64,000 bases of DNA from Caryophanales bacterium (GCA_012840465.1 DULJ01000059.1:1-64000); one strand, 5' to 3'. Counted from the stretch's first letter, positions 17,802-26,850 are shown. The notes: a model not told the origin generated them from the letters alone. Numbers and translations are program-made.

Positions 17802-18491
17802 ATGAAACCGATACTTACATCATTTATTGAGGCTGTAAAAGATATAAAAGATGGGGCAACTATCATGGTAGGGGGCTTTGGTTTATCAGGGATTCCTGAA
17901 AATTTAATTCTTGCTTTAGCCGAAACAAAAGTTAAGAATCTTACCGTAATTTCAAACAACTGTGGGGTGGACGATTGGGGTCTTGGCTTACTTTTGAAAA
18001 ATAAACAGATCAAAAAAATGATTGGTTCTTATGTTGGCGAAAACAAAGAATTTGAACGCCAAGTACTCTCAGGTGAAATGGAAGTGGAGCTTGTCCCCCA
18101 AGGAACGCTGGCAGAGAGAATTCGTGCAGGTGGTGCTGGAATTCCGGCCTTTTATACACCGGCTGGGGTAGGAACTCCAATTGCAGAAGGAAAAGAAATC
18201 CGTGAATTTGATGGAAAAGCGTATTTACTTGAAAGAGGGATGACCGCAGACTTTTCATTAGTGCGTGCACTTAAAGGCGACAAAATGGGAAATCTTATCT
18301 ACAACAAGACCGCAAGAAATTTTAATCCGATGATTTCAGCTGCTGGAAAAGTAACCATTGCTGAGGTTGAAGAATTAGTGGAAATTGGAGAGTTAGATCC
18401 GGATCAAATCCATACACCAAGTATTTATGTTCAAAAAATCATAGTTGGGAAACAACAGAAAAAGATTGAAAGATTAACAATTCAAAAGTAA
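17802..18491 (+). CDS. scoA: 3-oxoacid CoA-transferase, subunit A
   Basis: This 229-residue alpha subunit of a two-subunit CoA transferase (ScoA/AtoD type) moves CoA from succinyl-CoA or acetyl-CoA onto acetoacetate or a short-chain acid. The N-terminal glycine-rich run [15 protein letters not shown] and the [17 protein letters not shown] motif (about residues 108-124) are characteristic of the family. It forms the active enzyme with the subunit encoded 22 bases downstream. The start ATG follows AAGGAG. Whether the CoA donor is succinyl-CoA or acetyl-CoA cannot be told from the sequence. Confidence 0.93.
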   Translation: MKPILTSFIEAVKDIKDGATIMVGGFGLSGIPENLILALAETKVKNLTVISNNCGVDDWGLGLLLKNKQIKKMIGSYVGENKEFERQVLSGEMEVELVPQGTLAERIRAGGAGIPAFYTPAGVGTPIAEGKEIREFDGKAYLLERGMTADFSLVRALKGDKMGNLIYNKTARNFNPMISAAGKVTIAEVEELVEIGELDPDQIHTPSIYVQKIIVGKQQKKIERLTIQK

Positions 18492-18513
18492 TCATTAAGA
18501 GAGGAGAAAAGAC

Positions 18514-19185
18514 ATGACCACTACAAATAAAGTATCAACAAGGGAAATCATTGCTAGACGCGCTGAAAAAGAAATCGAAAGTGGTTCCTATGTTAATTTA
18601 GGAATTGGAATGCCAACGATGGTTGCAAACTTTATTTCGGACGGGAAGCAAGTCGTTTTACAATCCGAAAATGGCCTACTTGGAATTGGACCCTATCCAA
18701 AAGAAAATGAAGTTAATCCTGATTTAATCAATGCTGGAAAAGAAACAGTTACAGCAATTAAGGGTGCCTCCTACTTTGATAGTTCTGAATCATTCGCAAT
18801 GATTCGCGGTGGACATATTGATATAGCTATTCTGGGTGGAATGGAGGTTTCTGCGAAAGGAGACCTTTCCAATTGGATGATTCCAGGGAAAATGATTAAA
18901 GGTATGGGAGGTGCCATGGATCTCGTTCATGGTGCCAAAAAGGTTATTGTCATTATGGAACATGTAAGTAAAGATGGTAGCCCTAAAATTGTAAATGAAT
19001 GCGCTCTTCCATTAACAGGAGTAAAAGTTGTAAGCCGTATCATTACGGATCGTGCTGTGATTGACGTAACGGATGATGGTTTAAAATTAGTAGAAATAGC
19101 AAAAGGTTACACTATTGAAGATATCCTTACAGTTACAGAATCACCACTTGAAATTTCTGAAAATATTAAGTTAGATGCTTTTTAA
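18514..19185 (+). CDS. scoB: 3-oxoacid CoA-transferase, subunit B
   Basis: This 223-residue beta subunit has the catalytic-glutamate motif [12 protein letters not shown] (about residues 50-61), whose Glu forms the glutamyl-CoA thioester intermediate, and the family segment [15 protein letters not shown]. The start ATG follows GAGAGGAG. It is the last gene of the acetoacetate operon; a bidirectional terminator follows at 19199. Pairing with subunit A is by adjacency and family knowledge. Confidence 0.93.
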   Translation: MTTTNKVSTREIIARRAEKEIESGSYVNLGIGMPTMVANFISDGKQVVLQSENGLLGIGPYPKENEVNPDLINAGKETVTAIKGASYFDSSESFAMIRGGHIDIAILGGMEVSAKGDLSNWMIPGKMIKGMGGAMDLVHGAKKVIVIMEHVSKDGSPKIVNECALPLTGVKVVSRIITDRAVIDVTDDGLKLVEIAKGYTIEDILTVTESPLEISENIKLDAF

Positions 19186-19194
19186 CCTTACAAA

Positions 19195-19228
19195 ATAAAA
19201 AATCTTCCAAGCTGGAAGATTTTTTATT
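19195..19228. terminator. Bidirectional terminator, scoB and trmL
   Basis: An 11-bp stem (19199-19209 with 19213-19223) with a three-base loop is flanked by an A-run on the left and a T-run on the right. It can therefore end transcription of both convergent genes. The last codons of trmL lie inside it. Confidence 0.85.
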
Positions 19229-19694
19229 TTAAATTAGGATATCCCTGCTGGCGCAAAGCCTCATACACCAATAGTGCAGCTGTATTCGAAAGATTCAGTG
19301 ATCGAACATGATCACTCATTGGTATTCTTAAAAAGTGGTCTTTATTATTTGTAAGTAAATCTTTTGGTAAACCGGTTGTTTCTTTTCCAAACATAAAATA
19401 ATGTTCCTTTGATCCATCGCTGAAATCAGAGGATGAATGTGTTTTTTCACCAAACGTCTCAATATAGTAAAATTCACCTTGGTTTTTTGAAAAAAGATCA
19501 TCCAATGAGTCATAATACGTTATGTTTACAGACTGCCAGAAATCTAAACCTGCTCGTTTTATCATTTCTTCGTCTGTTGAAAAGCCAAGCGGTCGGATTA
19601 AATGTAGGGCTGTATCCGTTGCGGCACAAGTGCGTGCAATATTCATTGTATTAGCCGGAATTTCTGGTTGATATAGTACAATATGTATAGCCAA
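19224..19694 (-). CDS. trmL: tRNA (cytidine/uridine-34 2'-O)-methyltransferase TrmL
   Basis: This SPOUT-family methyltransferase of 156 residues (TrmL, called CspR in B. subtilis) methylates the ribose of the wobble base in certain leucine tRNAs. The N-terminus IHIVLYQPEIPANT, the FGKETTGLP motif and the C-terminal IPMSDHVRSLNLSNTAALLVYEALRQ knot region are diagnostic. The best start is a TTG at 19694 after AGAGGTGA; the longer open frame to 19781 is not family-like. Residue 17 is Met where Gly is usual (NTGN), which is either a real variant or a sequencing matter. It stands alone between convergent neighbours. Confidence 0.9.
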   Translation of the reverse strand: MAIHIVLYQPEIPANTMNIARTCAATDTALHLIRPLGFSTDEEMIKRAGLDFWQSVNITYYDSLDDLFSKNQGEFYYIETFGEKTHSSSDFSDGSKEHYFMFGKETTGLPKDLLTNNKDHFLRIPMSDHVRSLNLSNTAALLVYEALRQQGYPNLK

Positions 19695-19807
19695 GAAGGT
19701 CACCTCTATCTTCATTTTACCTTCTAAATTATAGCATACAGATTGCGAGTTGCTACAACAGCCAAATCCTAATAACTCCATTCATTTTAGTTCGTATTCA
19801 TAGTGGC

Positions 19808-21262
19808 TTAAAATATTGGAAATTCGCGGTAACCGCATTGCACCCCGATCCACTTTACCGTTGTGAATTTGTCAATCGCCCATTCTCCATTAAAACGACC
19901 AATACCAGAGTTTTTTTCGCCTCCAAATGGAACGTGGGCTTCATCGTTTACAGATTGATCGTTTATATGGATCATACCTGTTTCAATTTTCATGGCTAAT
20001 TCAACACCGTGATGACGATCTTCTGTAAAAATGGAACCACTTAATCCGTATGGTGAATCATTGGCAATTTTAATCGCTTCATTTTCATTTTCTGCTATTA
20101 TAATCGCAGCGACTGGACCAAAGATTTCATTTTGGGCGATCGGCATATCATTTTTTACATTTTTTAAAACAGTTGGTTGCATCAAGCACCTTTCTATTTT
20201 CCCTCCGTAGATAACTTCTGCACCCTGTTCTATGCTTTCTTTCAAATCTGTTTGAATTCTTTCGATTTGTTCTTTATTGATAACAGGACCTACAAATGTT
20301 GACTCATCAGCCGGATCACCGTATTTTAATTGACTTACTAATTTTACAAAGTCGTTCACAAATTCATCGTGAATCTCCTTGGCCACAATAATTCGATTTA
20401 AAGCCATACAAATTTGGCCTTGGTGAAGAAACTTACCAAAGACAGCTGCTTTTGCTGCCTGTTCTATATTGGCATCCTTTAAAACAACCATCGCGTTATT
20501 CCCGCCCAGTTCAAGTGCAACGTCTTTTAAATTCCTACCTGCATTTTCACCAATTCGTCTACCTACCTCTGTTGAACCTGTGAAAGAAATGAGTTTCGGA
20601 ATGGGATGAATAACAAATTCATCTCCAATTTCAGAACCTTTTCCAACCACAACATTCACAAGACCGTTGGGAAATCCCGCCTTTTCAAATAGCATTCCAA
20701 AGATGAGCCCTGATGTTACAGGTGTATCCGAAGCGGGTTTAATCACAACACTGTTTCCTGTTGCTAATGCTGGTGCAACGGAACGCATCGTTAAATGGAA
20801 AGGAAAATTCCAAGGACCAATAACCCCTATAACCCCTTTAGGTATTCGATATATTCGATTTTCTTTATTCGGAAAAATGGAAGGGAGAATGCTGCCTGCC
20901 ATTCTTGTTGTGAAAGACATGGATTCTTTTACAATCCCTAATGCCGAATCAAATTCAATACTGGCCTTTAAACGAGCGCTTCCTGATTCTTTTATCAGCC
21001 AATCAATAATCGCATCTTTCTCTGCCATCATTACATCTACAAGTTTTTGGAAATATCCTTGTTTTTCAGCTATTGTCATATTGGCCCATTTAGGTTGGGC
21101 TTCTTTAGCTGCTTGAAAGGCTTCGTCTAAATCCTTCTTATTCGCTGATTGAATTGTTAAAATTTTTTCTCCTGTATAAGGATTGAGGTTTTCAATGCTT
21201 TTTTCACTTGAACCTAGCTTCCAAGTGCCATTAATATATTGCTTTGTGAATGGTCCTACCAT
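19808..21262 (-). CDS. NAD(P)-dependent aldehyde dehydrogenase, benzaldehyde/vanillin-type
   Basis: This 484-residue aldehyde dehydrogenase oxidises an aldehyde to the acid. Visible motifs are GPWNFPFHLTMRSVAPALATGN (Asn of the oxyanion hole), FTGSTEVG, the general-base region ELGGNNAMVV, and the catalytic Cys in HQGQICMA. The N-terminus (YINGTWKLGSS) resembles B. subtilis YfmT, a vanillin/benzaldehyde dehydrogenase, so aromatic aldehydes are plausible substrates. The start at 21262 has GAGGAGG before it. It follows an alcohol dehydrogenase gene with a gap of about 47 bases, so the pair would turn an alcohol into its acid. Confidence 0.88.
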   Translation of the reverse strand: MVGPFTKQYINGTWKLGSSEKSIENLNPYTGEKILTIQSANKKDLDEAFQAAKEAQPKWANMTIAEKQGYFQKLVDVMMAEKDAIIDWLIKESGSARLKASIEFDSALGIVKESMSFTTRMAGSILPSIFPNKENRIYRIPKGVIGVIGPWNFPFHLTMRSVAPALATGNSVVIKPASDTPVTSGLIFGMLFEKAGFPNGLVNVVVGKGSEIGDEFVIHPIPKLISFTGSTEVGRRIGENAGRNLKDVALELGGNNAMVVLKDANIEQAAKAAVFGKFLHQGQICMALNRIIVAKEIHDEFVNDFVKLVSQLKYGDPADESTFVGPVINKEQIERIQTDLKESIEQGAEVIYGGKIERCLMQPTVLKNVKNDMPIAQNEIFGPVAAIIIAENENEAIKIANDSPYGLSGSIFTEDRHHGVELAMKIETGMIHINDQSVNDEAHVPFGGEKNSGIGRFNGEWAIDKFTTVKWIGVQCGYREFPIF

Positions 21263-21309
21263 CGCTCGTTTCCTCCTCATTCTTTATGACTGTCCATATC
21301 GGTTATGCT

Positions 21310-22398
21310 CTAGCTAATTTTGACAATTGGTTTGATGGCCAACCCTTTTTTGGAATCTTCAAATGCCTCGTTTATTTCAGCAAAGTCATAGAATTTCACT
21401 AATTTATCAAATGGAAACATTCCGTTTTTATAGTACTCAACTAATTCAGGAATAAACAATTGTGGTACTGCATCTCCTTCTATAACCCCAACCATTGTTT
21501 TTCCTTCTGCCATAATTTCTTCATGAACATTAATATTCATCTCAGGTGTTACACCAACAATCGCTAGTTGACCAAGGGGACGAAGGGCACGAAGACCTTG
21601 CCGAACTACAATGGGCACACCTGTAGTATCAAGACCATAATGTGTACCGACATTCGTAATTTCTTTTATTCTTGCCACTACGTCTTCATTTTTACTGTTA
21701 ATTACATGAGTTGCTCCTAATTCTTTCGCAATTTCTAAACGACTGTCATGGATATCTACCGCAATAATATTTTTACATCCTGTTATTTTAGCTGCCATGA
21801 TTGCACTCAAACCTACTGCCCCCGTACCATAAATGGCAATGGAAGTTCCAAACTCTGGTTTAAGCTTATTTAATACTGTTCCACTACCTGTTTGAATCCC
21901 ACATCCTAAAGGTCCCAATAAGGCTAAATCAACATCCTTGTCCACTTTTACTACATTTCTTTCATTTGCAACTGCATATGTACCAAAAGAAGATTGGCCA
22001 AAGAATGTAGAAAGTTCTTGATCATGTTGATGTAATCGATGTGTCTTATCTTCCATTTTACCGCCAAAGTTTAGGTCATTAAACTCCATACAAACCGTTG
22101 GATGACCTGTCAAGCAATTTTCACAATGTCCACAAGAAGCAAAAGATAAAACAACATGGTCTCCTGGGTGAAGCGTTTTAACCCCTTCTCCAACTTTTTC
22201 AACGATTCCAGACCCTTCATGTCCTAATACTACTGGATATGGTGTTGTTCCCAGATCACGAGCAACCGCATCAGTATGACATACACCAGAAGCTACTATT
22301 TTAATTAGGACCTCATTTGCTTTTGGTTCGGCTAATTCCACTTCTTCAATTTTGAATTCTTCTCCCTTACCATGAGTAACAGCTGCTTTAATTTTCAT
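21310..22398 (-). CDS. Zinc-dependent alcohol dehydrogenase, aryl-alcohol type
   Basis: This 362-residue medium-chain dehydrogenase has catalytic zinc ligands in SGVCHTD and GHEGSG, a four-Cys structural zinc loop (CGHCENCLTGHPTVC, about residues 87-101) and the NAD-binding motif GTGAVGLSAIMAA. The overall wording resembles aryl-alcohol (benzyl alcohol) dehydrogenases. I chose the start at 22398, downstream of AGGGGG; an upstream ATG at 22419 lacks a ribosome binding site. It is the first gene of a two-gene operon with the aldehyde dehydrogenase. A plain aliphatic alcohol substrate is the alternative. Confidence 0.87.
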   Translation of the reverse strand: MKIKAAVTHGKGEEFKIEEVELAEPKANEVLIKIVASGVCHTDAVARDLGTTPYPVVLGHEGSGIVEKVGEGVKTLHPGDHVVLSFASCGHCENCLTGHPTVCMEFNDLNFGGKMEDKTHRLHQHDQELSTFFGQSSFGTYAVANERNVVKVDKDVDLALLGPLGCGIQTGSGTVLNKLKPEFGTSIAIYGTGAVGLSAIMAAKITGCKNIIAVDIHDSRLEIAKELGATHVINSKNEDVVARIKEITNVGTHYGLDTTGVPIVVRQGLRALRPLGQLAIVGVTPEMNINVHEEIMAEGKTMVGVIEGDAVPQLFIPELVEYYKNGMFPFDKLVKFYDFAEINEAFEDSKKGLAIKPIVKIS

Positions 22399-22529
22399 AA
22401 GATCTATATCCCCCTGCATTCATAGAATAGACGGACCATTTGATGCTTACTATTATTATTCCCCTAAATCTCGTTTGCTATGTTTTAAAATATAAATAAG
22501 TCTCGCTCTATTATCTGGAATGAAGGAAA

Positions 22530-22570
22530 CAAAAAATCCTAAATCCTCTGCATTCAAAGGATTTAGGATT
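22530..22570 (-). terminator. Terminator of phaC
   Basis: A perfect 13-bp stem (22535-22547 with 22558-22570) is followed, on the minus strand, by a T-run. It ends the phaR-phaB-phaC transcript. Confidence 0.85.
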
Positions 22571-22580
22571 AATTTTAATT

Positions 22581-23663
22581 TTAATTCGAACGCTCTGCCA
22601 ACCAGTTTCCGATTTCCGGAAATGTCAAAGAGACTGCTTTAGGTCCAAATGTAACAGATACATGACCTGTTGGCACACATACGTATTTCTTATCTTTACT
22701 TGAAACTTTATTCATTAATGCTTCGACCTGGTGAGGCATTGCAATAAGATCGCGCTCACCGGAAATGTTAAGGACATTGGCACTAATTGTACTTAAGTCC
22801 ACCTTGCGTCCACGGATAACAAGTTCATCTTTGATTAATTTATTTTGCTGATAAAATTCACGAATCCACTGACGATAGGCCTCACCAGGGAATGGAATCC
22901 CATCTTGCAACCATTTTTGCATTAATCTCCAGCTTTCTACGAATTTCGGATTTTCAGAGCGGTCATATAATGTAACATATGGACCAATGAAATTCGAAAG
23001 TGGATCTAGCATTTTATTCCCAAAATCAATCATTTCAGGAGGTACATTTCCTAATGTTTCTACTACTTTATCAACATCAAAGAAACGGTCATCTAGGAAA
23101 CTACCATATAAACCTGTATTTTCGAAATCAAATGGACTTGTCATAAATACTAGATTTTTAATTGGTAATTCAGGATGAAGGGAAGCAAAGATTGATGTCA
23201 TTGTGCCCCCCATACAATACCCTAACATTGAGATCGAATCTGCTTTTGAAGTACGTAAAACCTTCTTAACGGCTCTAGGGATATAATCTAGTATATAGTC
23301 ATCAAGTTTCATATTACGATCTTCGTAGCCAGGTGTACCCCAATCAAGCATATACACATCAAAACCTTGGTCAAGAAGGTACTCAACAAGACTGGACCCT
23401 TTTGTAATATCAAGGATATAAGGCTTGTTGATTAGCGCATAAACTATCAGAAGAGGAGTACTGTGTTTTTTAGGTTTATCTGAAATATAACGATATAATT
23501 TTGTTTTGTTTCTTGTCCAAATGACTTCTTTCGGTGTTAACCCTACTTCCGGTTCTGGATCTTTCGTTAATACTTCTAGCGTTCTTTTAAATCGGCGATA
23601 GGATTGCTTTGCCTCATCGGGCATTACATCTATCATTTCCTCTAATTGTTTTTCTAAGATCAA
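22581..23663 (-). CDS. phaC: Class IV poly(3-hydroxyalkanoate) synthase, PhaC
   Basis: This 360-residue catalytic subunit polymerises (R)-3-hydroxybutyryl-CoA into PHB at the granule surface. The lipase-like box GYCMGG carries the nucleophile Cys150; Asp305 (ERDLIAMP) and His334 (GHVSVTFG) complete the triad. The length and the presence of phaR place it in class IV, the Bacillus type. It starts with TTG after AAGGATG. A 69-base hairpin element lies between phaB and phaC, directly behind the phaB stop, and may modulate read-through into phaC. Confidence 0.95.
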   Translation of the reverse strand: MILEKQLEEMIDVMPDEAKQSYRRFKRTLEVLTKDPEPEVGLTPKEVIWTRNKTKLYRYISDKPKKHSTPLLIVYALINKPYILDITKGSSLVEYLLDQGFDVYMLDWGTPGYEDRNMKLDDYILDYIPRAVKKVLRTSKADSISMLGYCMGGTMTSIFASLHPELPIKNLVFMTSPFDFENTGLYGSFLDDRFFDVDKVVETLGNVPPEMIDFGNKMLDPLSNFIGPYVTLYDRSENPKFVESWRLMQKWLQDGIPFPGEAYRQWIREFYQQNKLIKDELVIRGRKVDLSTISANVLNISGERDLIAMPHQVEALMNKVSSKDKKYVCVPTGHVSVTFGPKAVSLTFPEIGNWLAERSN

Positions 23664-23710
23664 TCTTTACACATCCTTCTTGGAAGATCAGAAAATATAG
23701 AATTTAGCGC

Positions 23711-23779
23711 TTTTCTATTGTCTAGCTCCAGCGCCCAGCGACTCGTAAACTTCGCTTAACGGGCGCTCCCGCTTTTCTA
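23711..23779 (-). repeat. Stop-adjacent hairpin element, copy 1 (phaB-phaC)
   Basis: Read on the minus strand, the element begins directly after the phaB stop codon. A 7-bp stem AGCGCCC/GGGCGCT (23730-23736 with 23761-23767) encloses a second stem AGCGA/TCGCT (23737-23741 with 23752-23756). It ends with the family tail GGAGCTAGACA. GCTTTTCTATT is repeated directly at both edges (23709-23719, 23771-23781). Related copies are at 35784, 48020 and 63535. Confidence 0.75.
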
Positions 23780-24523
23780 TTACATTGCAAGTCCGCCGTT
23801 AATATTCAACTGCTGACCAGTGATATATGCTCCGTCTTTACATAGGAATAGCACACCTTTTGCAATTTCTTCCGGATGACCAAAACGCTTTTGAGGAATT
23901 TTAGCCACGATTTGTCCGCGAATGTCCTCAGGGATTTCTAGAACCATACTTGTTTCAATAAATCCAGGGCAAATTGCATTTACAGTTATATTGGTTTTAG
24001 CTAATTCAAGTGCAAGAGATTTTGTAAATCCAATCAAACCAGCCTTAGCTGCTGAATAGTTTGTTTGACCAAAAGCACCTGTTTGGCCAATTATAGATGA
24101 AATATTAATGATTCTACCTGCTTCAGATTCAGAAAGATGCGGTAATGCAGGAGAAATAGTGTTATAAGAGCTATTTAAGTTTACATCAATAACTTTTCTC
24201 CAATTTTCTTCAGAAAGCCTTTTAAATGAGCTGTCTCTAGTAATACCAGCGTTATTCACTAAGATATCAAGGCACCCGTATTTTTCAACTGCAGCATTTA
24301 CTAGTTTAGTAGCTTCTTCAGAAACAGAAACATCCGCTTGAACAGCATAAGCTTCCCCGCCGTTTGCTTGAATTTGTGCTACAAGATCTTCAGCTGCCTT
24401 GCTGCTGCTATTATAATTTAACACTACTTTTACACCATTGCTTGCTAATTCTTTTGAAATAGCAGCTCCAATTCCAACAGCTCCTCCAGTAACGATTGCA
24501 ACTTTTCCATTTAAATTAATCAT
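23780..24523 (-). CDS. phaB: Acetoacetyl-CoA reductase, PhaB
   Basis: This 247-residue short-chain dehydrogenase reduces acetoacetyl-CoA to (R)-3-hydroxybutyryl-CoA, the PHB monomer. It has the nucleotide motif TGGAVGIGAAIS (12-23), NNAG (90-93) and the catalytic Ser143, Tyr156 and Lys160 (NYSAAK). The ATG at 24523 follows GGGGAGG. It is the middle gene of the phaR-phaB-phaC operon. FabG-type ketoacyl-ACP reductases look very similar; the operon context decides for PhaB. Confidence 0.93.
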   Translation of the reverse strand: MINLNGKVAIVTGGAVGIGAAISKELASNGVKVVLNYNSSSKAAEDLVAQIQANGGEAYAVQADVSVSEEATKLVNAAVEKYGCLDILVNNAGITRDSSFKRLSEENWRKVIDVNLNSSYNTISPALPHLSESEAGRIINISSIIGQTGAFGQTNYSAAKAGLIGFTKSLALELAKTNITVNAICPGFIETSMVLEIPEDIRGQIVAKIPQKRFGHPEEIAKGVLFLCKDGAYITGQQLNINGGLAM

Positions 24524-24567
24524 AATTAGTAGTCCTCCCCTAATTTATGTAAGTTTTTAGTTCGCGA

Positions 24568-25023
24568 TTATTTTGCGTTTGCTTTTTCGACGTTTGGATC
24601 CTTTTTACCCTTTAAATCCTCTTTAAGGAAATTTAGAACTTCATCCAGTTTGCTGCCAATTTCTTTTACTTCTTTCTTTAATGAAACCATGTCCTTTTTT
24701 AAAGCATCTGGTGTAATCTGTTTTTCCAGGCTGTCTTCCAATTGCTCTTCCATATCATCTATTTTTTTATCCACATTGATAATAAGAGAAGAAAGACTAG
24801 ATAAATCCTCACGAGTAGGTAGGTTCATTTGTTCAAGGAATTGCTTTGTGTTTTTATCAGTCATATTTCTAAAAAGCAAATTTCCCTCTAAAACCTTTCC
24901 CATCCATTCAGAAAACTCCTCAGTTCCCACTTTTTCATTAATAGATGGACCCCAATAATTTTGGACGTTTTTATAATAATCCTGCCACATGGCAAATGGA
25001 TCATACGTTTTTTGATTAGACAT
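24568..25023 (-). CDS. phaR: PHA synthase subunit PhaR
   Basis: This PhaR protein of about 151 residues is the non-catalytic partner that class IV PhaC needs for activity. It starts with the family-like NQKTYDPFAMWQDYYKNV and has a long amphipathic, probably coiled-coil stretch in the second half (about residues 75-140). I chose the ATG at 25023, just behind GGAAGGGAG; a GTG at 25032 is possible. It is the first gene of the phaRBC operon, divergent from phaQ. Confidence 0.9.
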   Translation of the reverse strand: MSNQKTYDPFAMWQDYYKNVQNYWGPSINEKVGTEEFSEWMGKVLEGNLLFRNMTDKNTKQFLEQMNLPTREDLSSLSSLIINVDKKIDDMEEQLEDSLEKQITPDALKKDMVSLKKEVKEIGSKLDEVLNFLKEDLKGKKDPNVEKANAK

Positions 25024-25322
25024 GTTTTCCACTCCCTTCCTTCTTTCGCTCCCACATGTAGTTTAAACATGATTTTTGTCTGAAACAATTTAAATAATTC
25101 CAAAAGTTTCTACATTCTCCGCAGAAAAATTGCATAGTAATGTCGAACGTGAAATTTGTTATTCCCTAAAACACAAATGTATCAAGGAAGAGAAAACGCT
25201 ATCAAAAAAAGACAAAAATTGCGACAGAGGAGTAGAAGGGCGGTAAAATCATAAATAGTAAAAGTTGACAATTGGAACACATAGGTGTAAATTACACATA
25301 TAGTCAAAAACAGGTGATGAAT
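25024..25322. other. Divergent control region, phaR and phaQ
   Basis: About 300 AT-rich bases separate the divergent phaR and phaQ genes and must hold both promoters. PhaQ would be expected to bind here or before phaP. I could not find a convincing operator palindrome or a clear promoter by eye. Confidence 0.4.
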
Positions 25323-25739
25323 ATGGCAGAAAACTCAAATCAAAAAAGTAATATGGAAAAGGGAATAGGAGGCTCACCCAAAAATTTAATGGTGCCGTTT
25401 TTATTGTTAAGTTTGCGGGGGGGATTTGGTCTACATGGATACAAACTGATTCAACAGTTAACCCAGCTTGGCTTCTCTTCTATTGATCAAGGTAATGTCT
25501 ATCGGTTACTTAGACAGTTAGAAAAGGATAATTTAGTGAAATCCGAGTGGGATACAACCAGCAGTGGACCCGCTAAACGAATCTATTCTATAACCGATGT
25601 TGGCCATGAATATCTTGATTTATGGGCCGAATCTCTGGGGCAATATCAAACAATGTTGGATCACTTTTTTACAATGTATTCCAATATGTTCATGCCTCTC
25701 GTGCCAAAGGATAAAAAGGAAGACCTTGATGAAAAGTGA
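25323..25739 (+). CDS. phaQ: PhaQ, PHB-responsive PadR-family repressor
   Basis: This PadR-type winged-helix protein of about 138 residues has the segment SLRGGFGLHGYKLIQQL followed by QGNVYRLLRQLEKDNLV and the wing TTSSGPAKRIYSITD. In B. megaterium PhaQ represses phaQ-phaP and is released by PHB itself. The start ATG at 25323 follows AGGTGA; the longer open frame to 25272 lacks a site. The gene lies directly upstream of phaP as in other Bacillus pha clusters. Confidence 0.9.
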   Translation: MAENSNQKSNMEKGIGGSPKNLMVPFLLLSLRGGFGLHGYKLIQQLTQLGFSSIDQGNVYRLLRQLEKDNLVKSEWDTTSSGPAKRIYSITDVGHEYLDLWAESLGQYQTMLDHFFTMYSNMFMPLVPKDKKEDLDEK

Positions 25740-25793
25740 TCCTGCAGTTTTGCAGCCACATACAAAATTAATTTATTTAAAGGAGATGTTTTC

Positions 25794-26342
25794 ATGTTTA
25801 CAACGGTGGATCAAACGAAAAAGATTATGGATACAATGTGGGTGAGTTGGGAAAATGGAGTTCAACAAGTATATCGAACTCAAGAAAAAATTGGAGAGTT
25901 CTCTTTAGATGCTCTGAAAAAACAGCAAGATATGATTTCTTCAATTGCTTTAAACCAAAAGCAAGTAGAAGAAGAAATTAAAAATTCATTAAATGAAACA
26001 GTAAAGTTATTTAAAGAAAATAATGTATATGGCAAAAACGATGAATTTGTTCAGCTATTTGATACTTGGAATGAGAAAATGATGGGCATCGTTAATCAAA
26101 TTCAACAACTAACATCAACTCCGTCTAAAGCATTGTTAACTTTGGCTGAACAATCTCATGAGAGAATGTACGAAGCTGTAAAACAGACTCTGGAAAATCA
26201 AAATAAATTGCATATGGAAACAACTGAGAAAATTGAAAAGTTCATGGCACAAATTAAAGAATCTCAAAACAATTTCGTTGGTGCGATTGAAGAACAAACA
26301 ACAAAGACAACAGAGAAAAGTCAGGCTAAAAAAAAGAACTAG
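25794..26342 (+). CDS. phaP: Phasin PhaP, PHB granule-coating protein
   Basis: This 182-residue, highly charged, Gln-rich helical protein has no cysteine and no membrane segment. It matches the Bacillus PhaP type in length and position. Phasins coat PHB granules and control their size and number. AAAGGAGATG precedes the ATG. A small CTGCAG/CTGCAG hairpin lies in the gap after phaQ. The lysine-rich C-terminus is followed by phaJ after only 23 bases. Confidence 0.88.
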   Translation: MFTTVDQTKKIMDTMWVSWENGVQQVYRTQEKIGEFSLDALKKQQDMISSIALNQKQVEEEIKNSLNETVKLFKENNVYGKNDEFVQLFDTWNEKMMGIVNQIQQLTSTPSKALLTLAEQSHERMYEAVKQTLENQNKLHMETTEKIEKFMAQIKESQNNFVGAIEEQTTKTTEKSQAKKKN

Positions 26343-26365
26343 AATTAATTGAAAAATCAAAACAT

Positions 26366-26788
26366 GTGAAAGAGCGCCTTTTCGCTGAAATTGAGATTGG
26401 AGATTCCGCTTCTTTCACGCGAAGAGTAACCAATGAGGATCTTTTTGACTTTGCAGCATTAACAGGAGATGTAAATCCGATTCATCTTGATAACGACTAT
26501 GCATCCCAAACAATGTTCAAAGGCAGAATTGCTCATGGGGCTTTAACAGTAGGCTTTATTTCTACGCTACTTGGCACAATTTTGCCTGGTAAAAATGTGA
26601 TTTATTTATCTCAAAATTGCAGGTTTACAGCGCCAGTACGTATTGGGGACACAATTAGGGTAGTGGGAAAGGTAATAGATAAGCGCCAAGATAAAAAAAT
26701 AGTAACTATAGAAACAAATGTCTATAATGATCGGGACGAGCTGGTACTTGAAGGAAGTGCTGTAGTCATGAAAAAGGAGCAATCATAA
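26366..26788 (+). CDS. phaJ: (R)-specific enoyl-CoA hydratase PhaJ (MaoC-like)
   Basis: This hotdog-fold hydratase of about 140 residues carries the MaoC signature: FAALTGDVNPIHLDNDYA with the catalytic Asp and His, followed by GRIAHGALTVGF. It turns trans-2-enoyl-CoA from beta-oxidation into (R)-3-hydroxyacyl-CoA for PHA synthase, linking the fad genes to storage. The start is uncertain. The first usable codon in frame is a GTG without a visible ribosome binding site, so it may depend on translation of phaP. Confidence 0.85.
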   Translation: MKERLFAEIEIGDSASFTRRVTNEDLFDFAALTGDVNPIHLDNDYASQTMFKGRIAHGALTVGFISTLLGTILPGKNVIYLSQNCRFTAPVRIGDTIRVVGKVIDKRQDKKIVTIETNVYNDRDELVLEGSAVVMKKEQS

Positions 26789-26850
26789 GCTTCTTTTTTT
26801 TTGTTCTTTTTTTCGGGTACATATTCCAAATTGTGAAGCACTGACAGCTA

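Noticed and set aside
23709-23781. Transposon with 11-bp target duplication between phaC and phaB
   Set aside because: The direct repeat GCTTTTCTATT partly belongs to the element's own consensus, no inverted terminal ends or transposase are present, and other copies lack such duplications.
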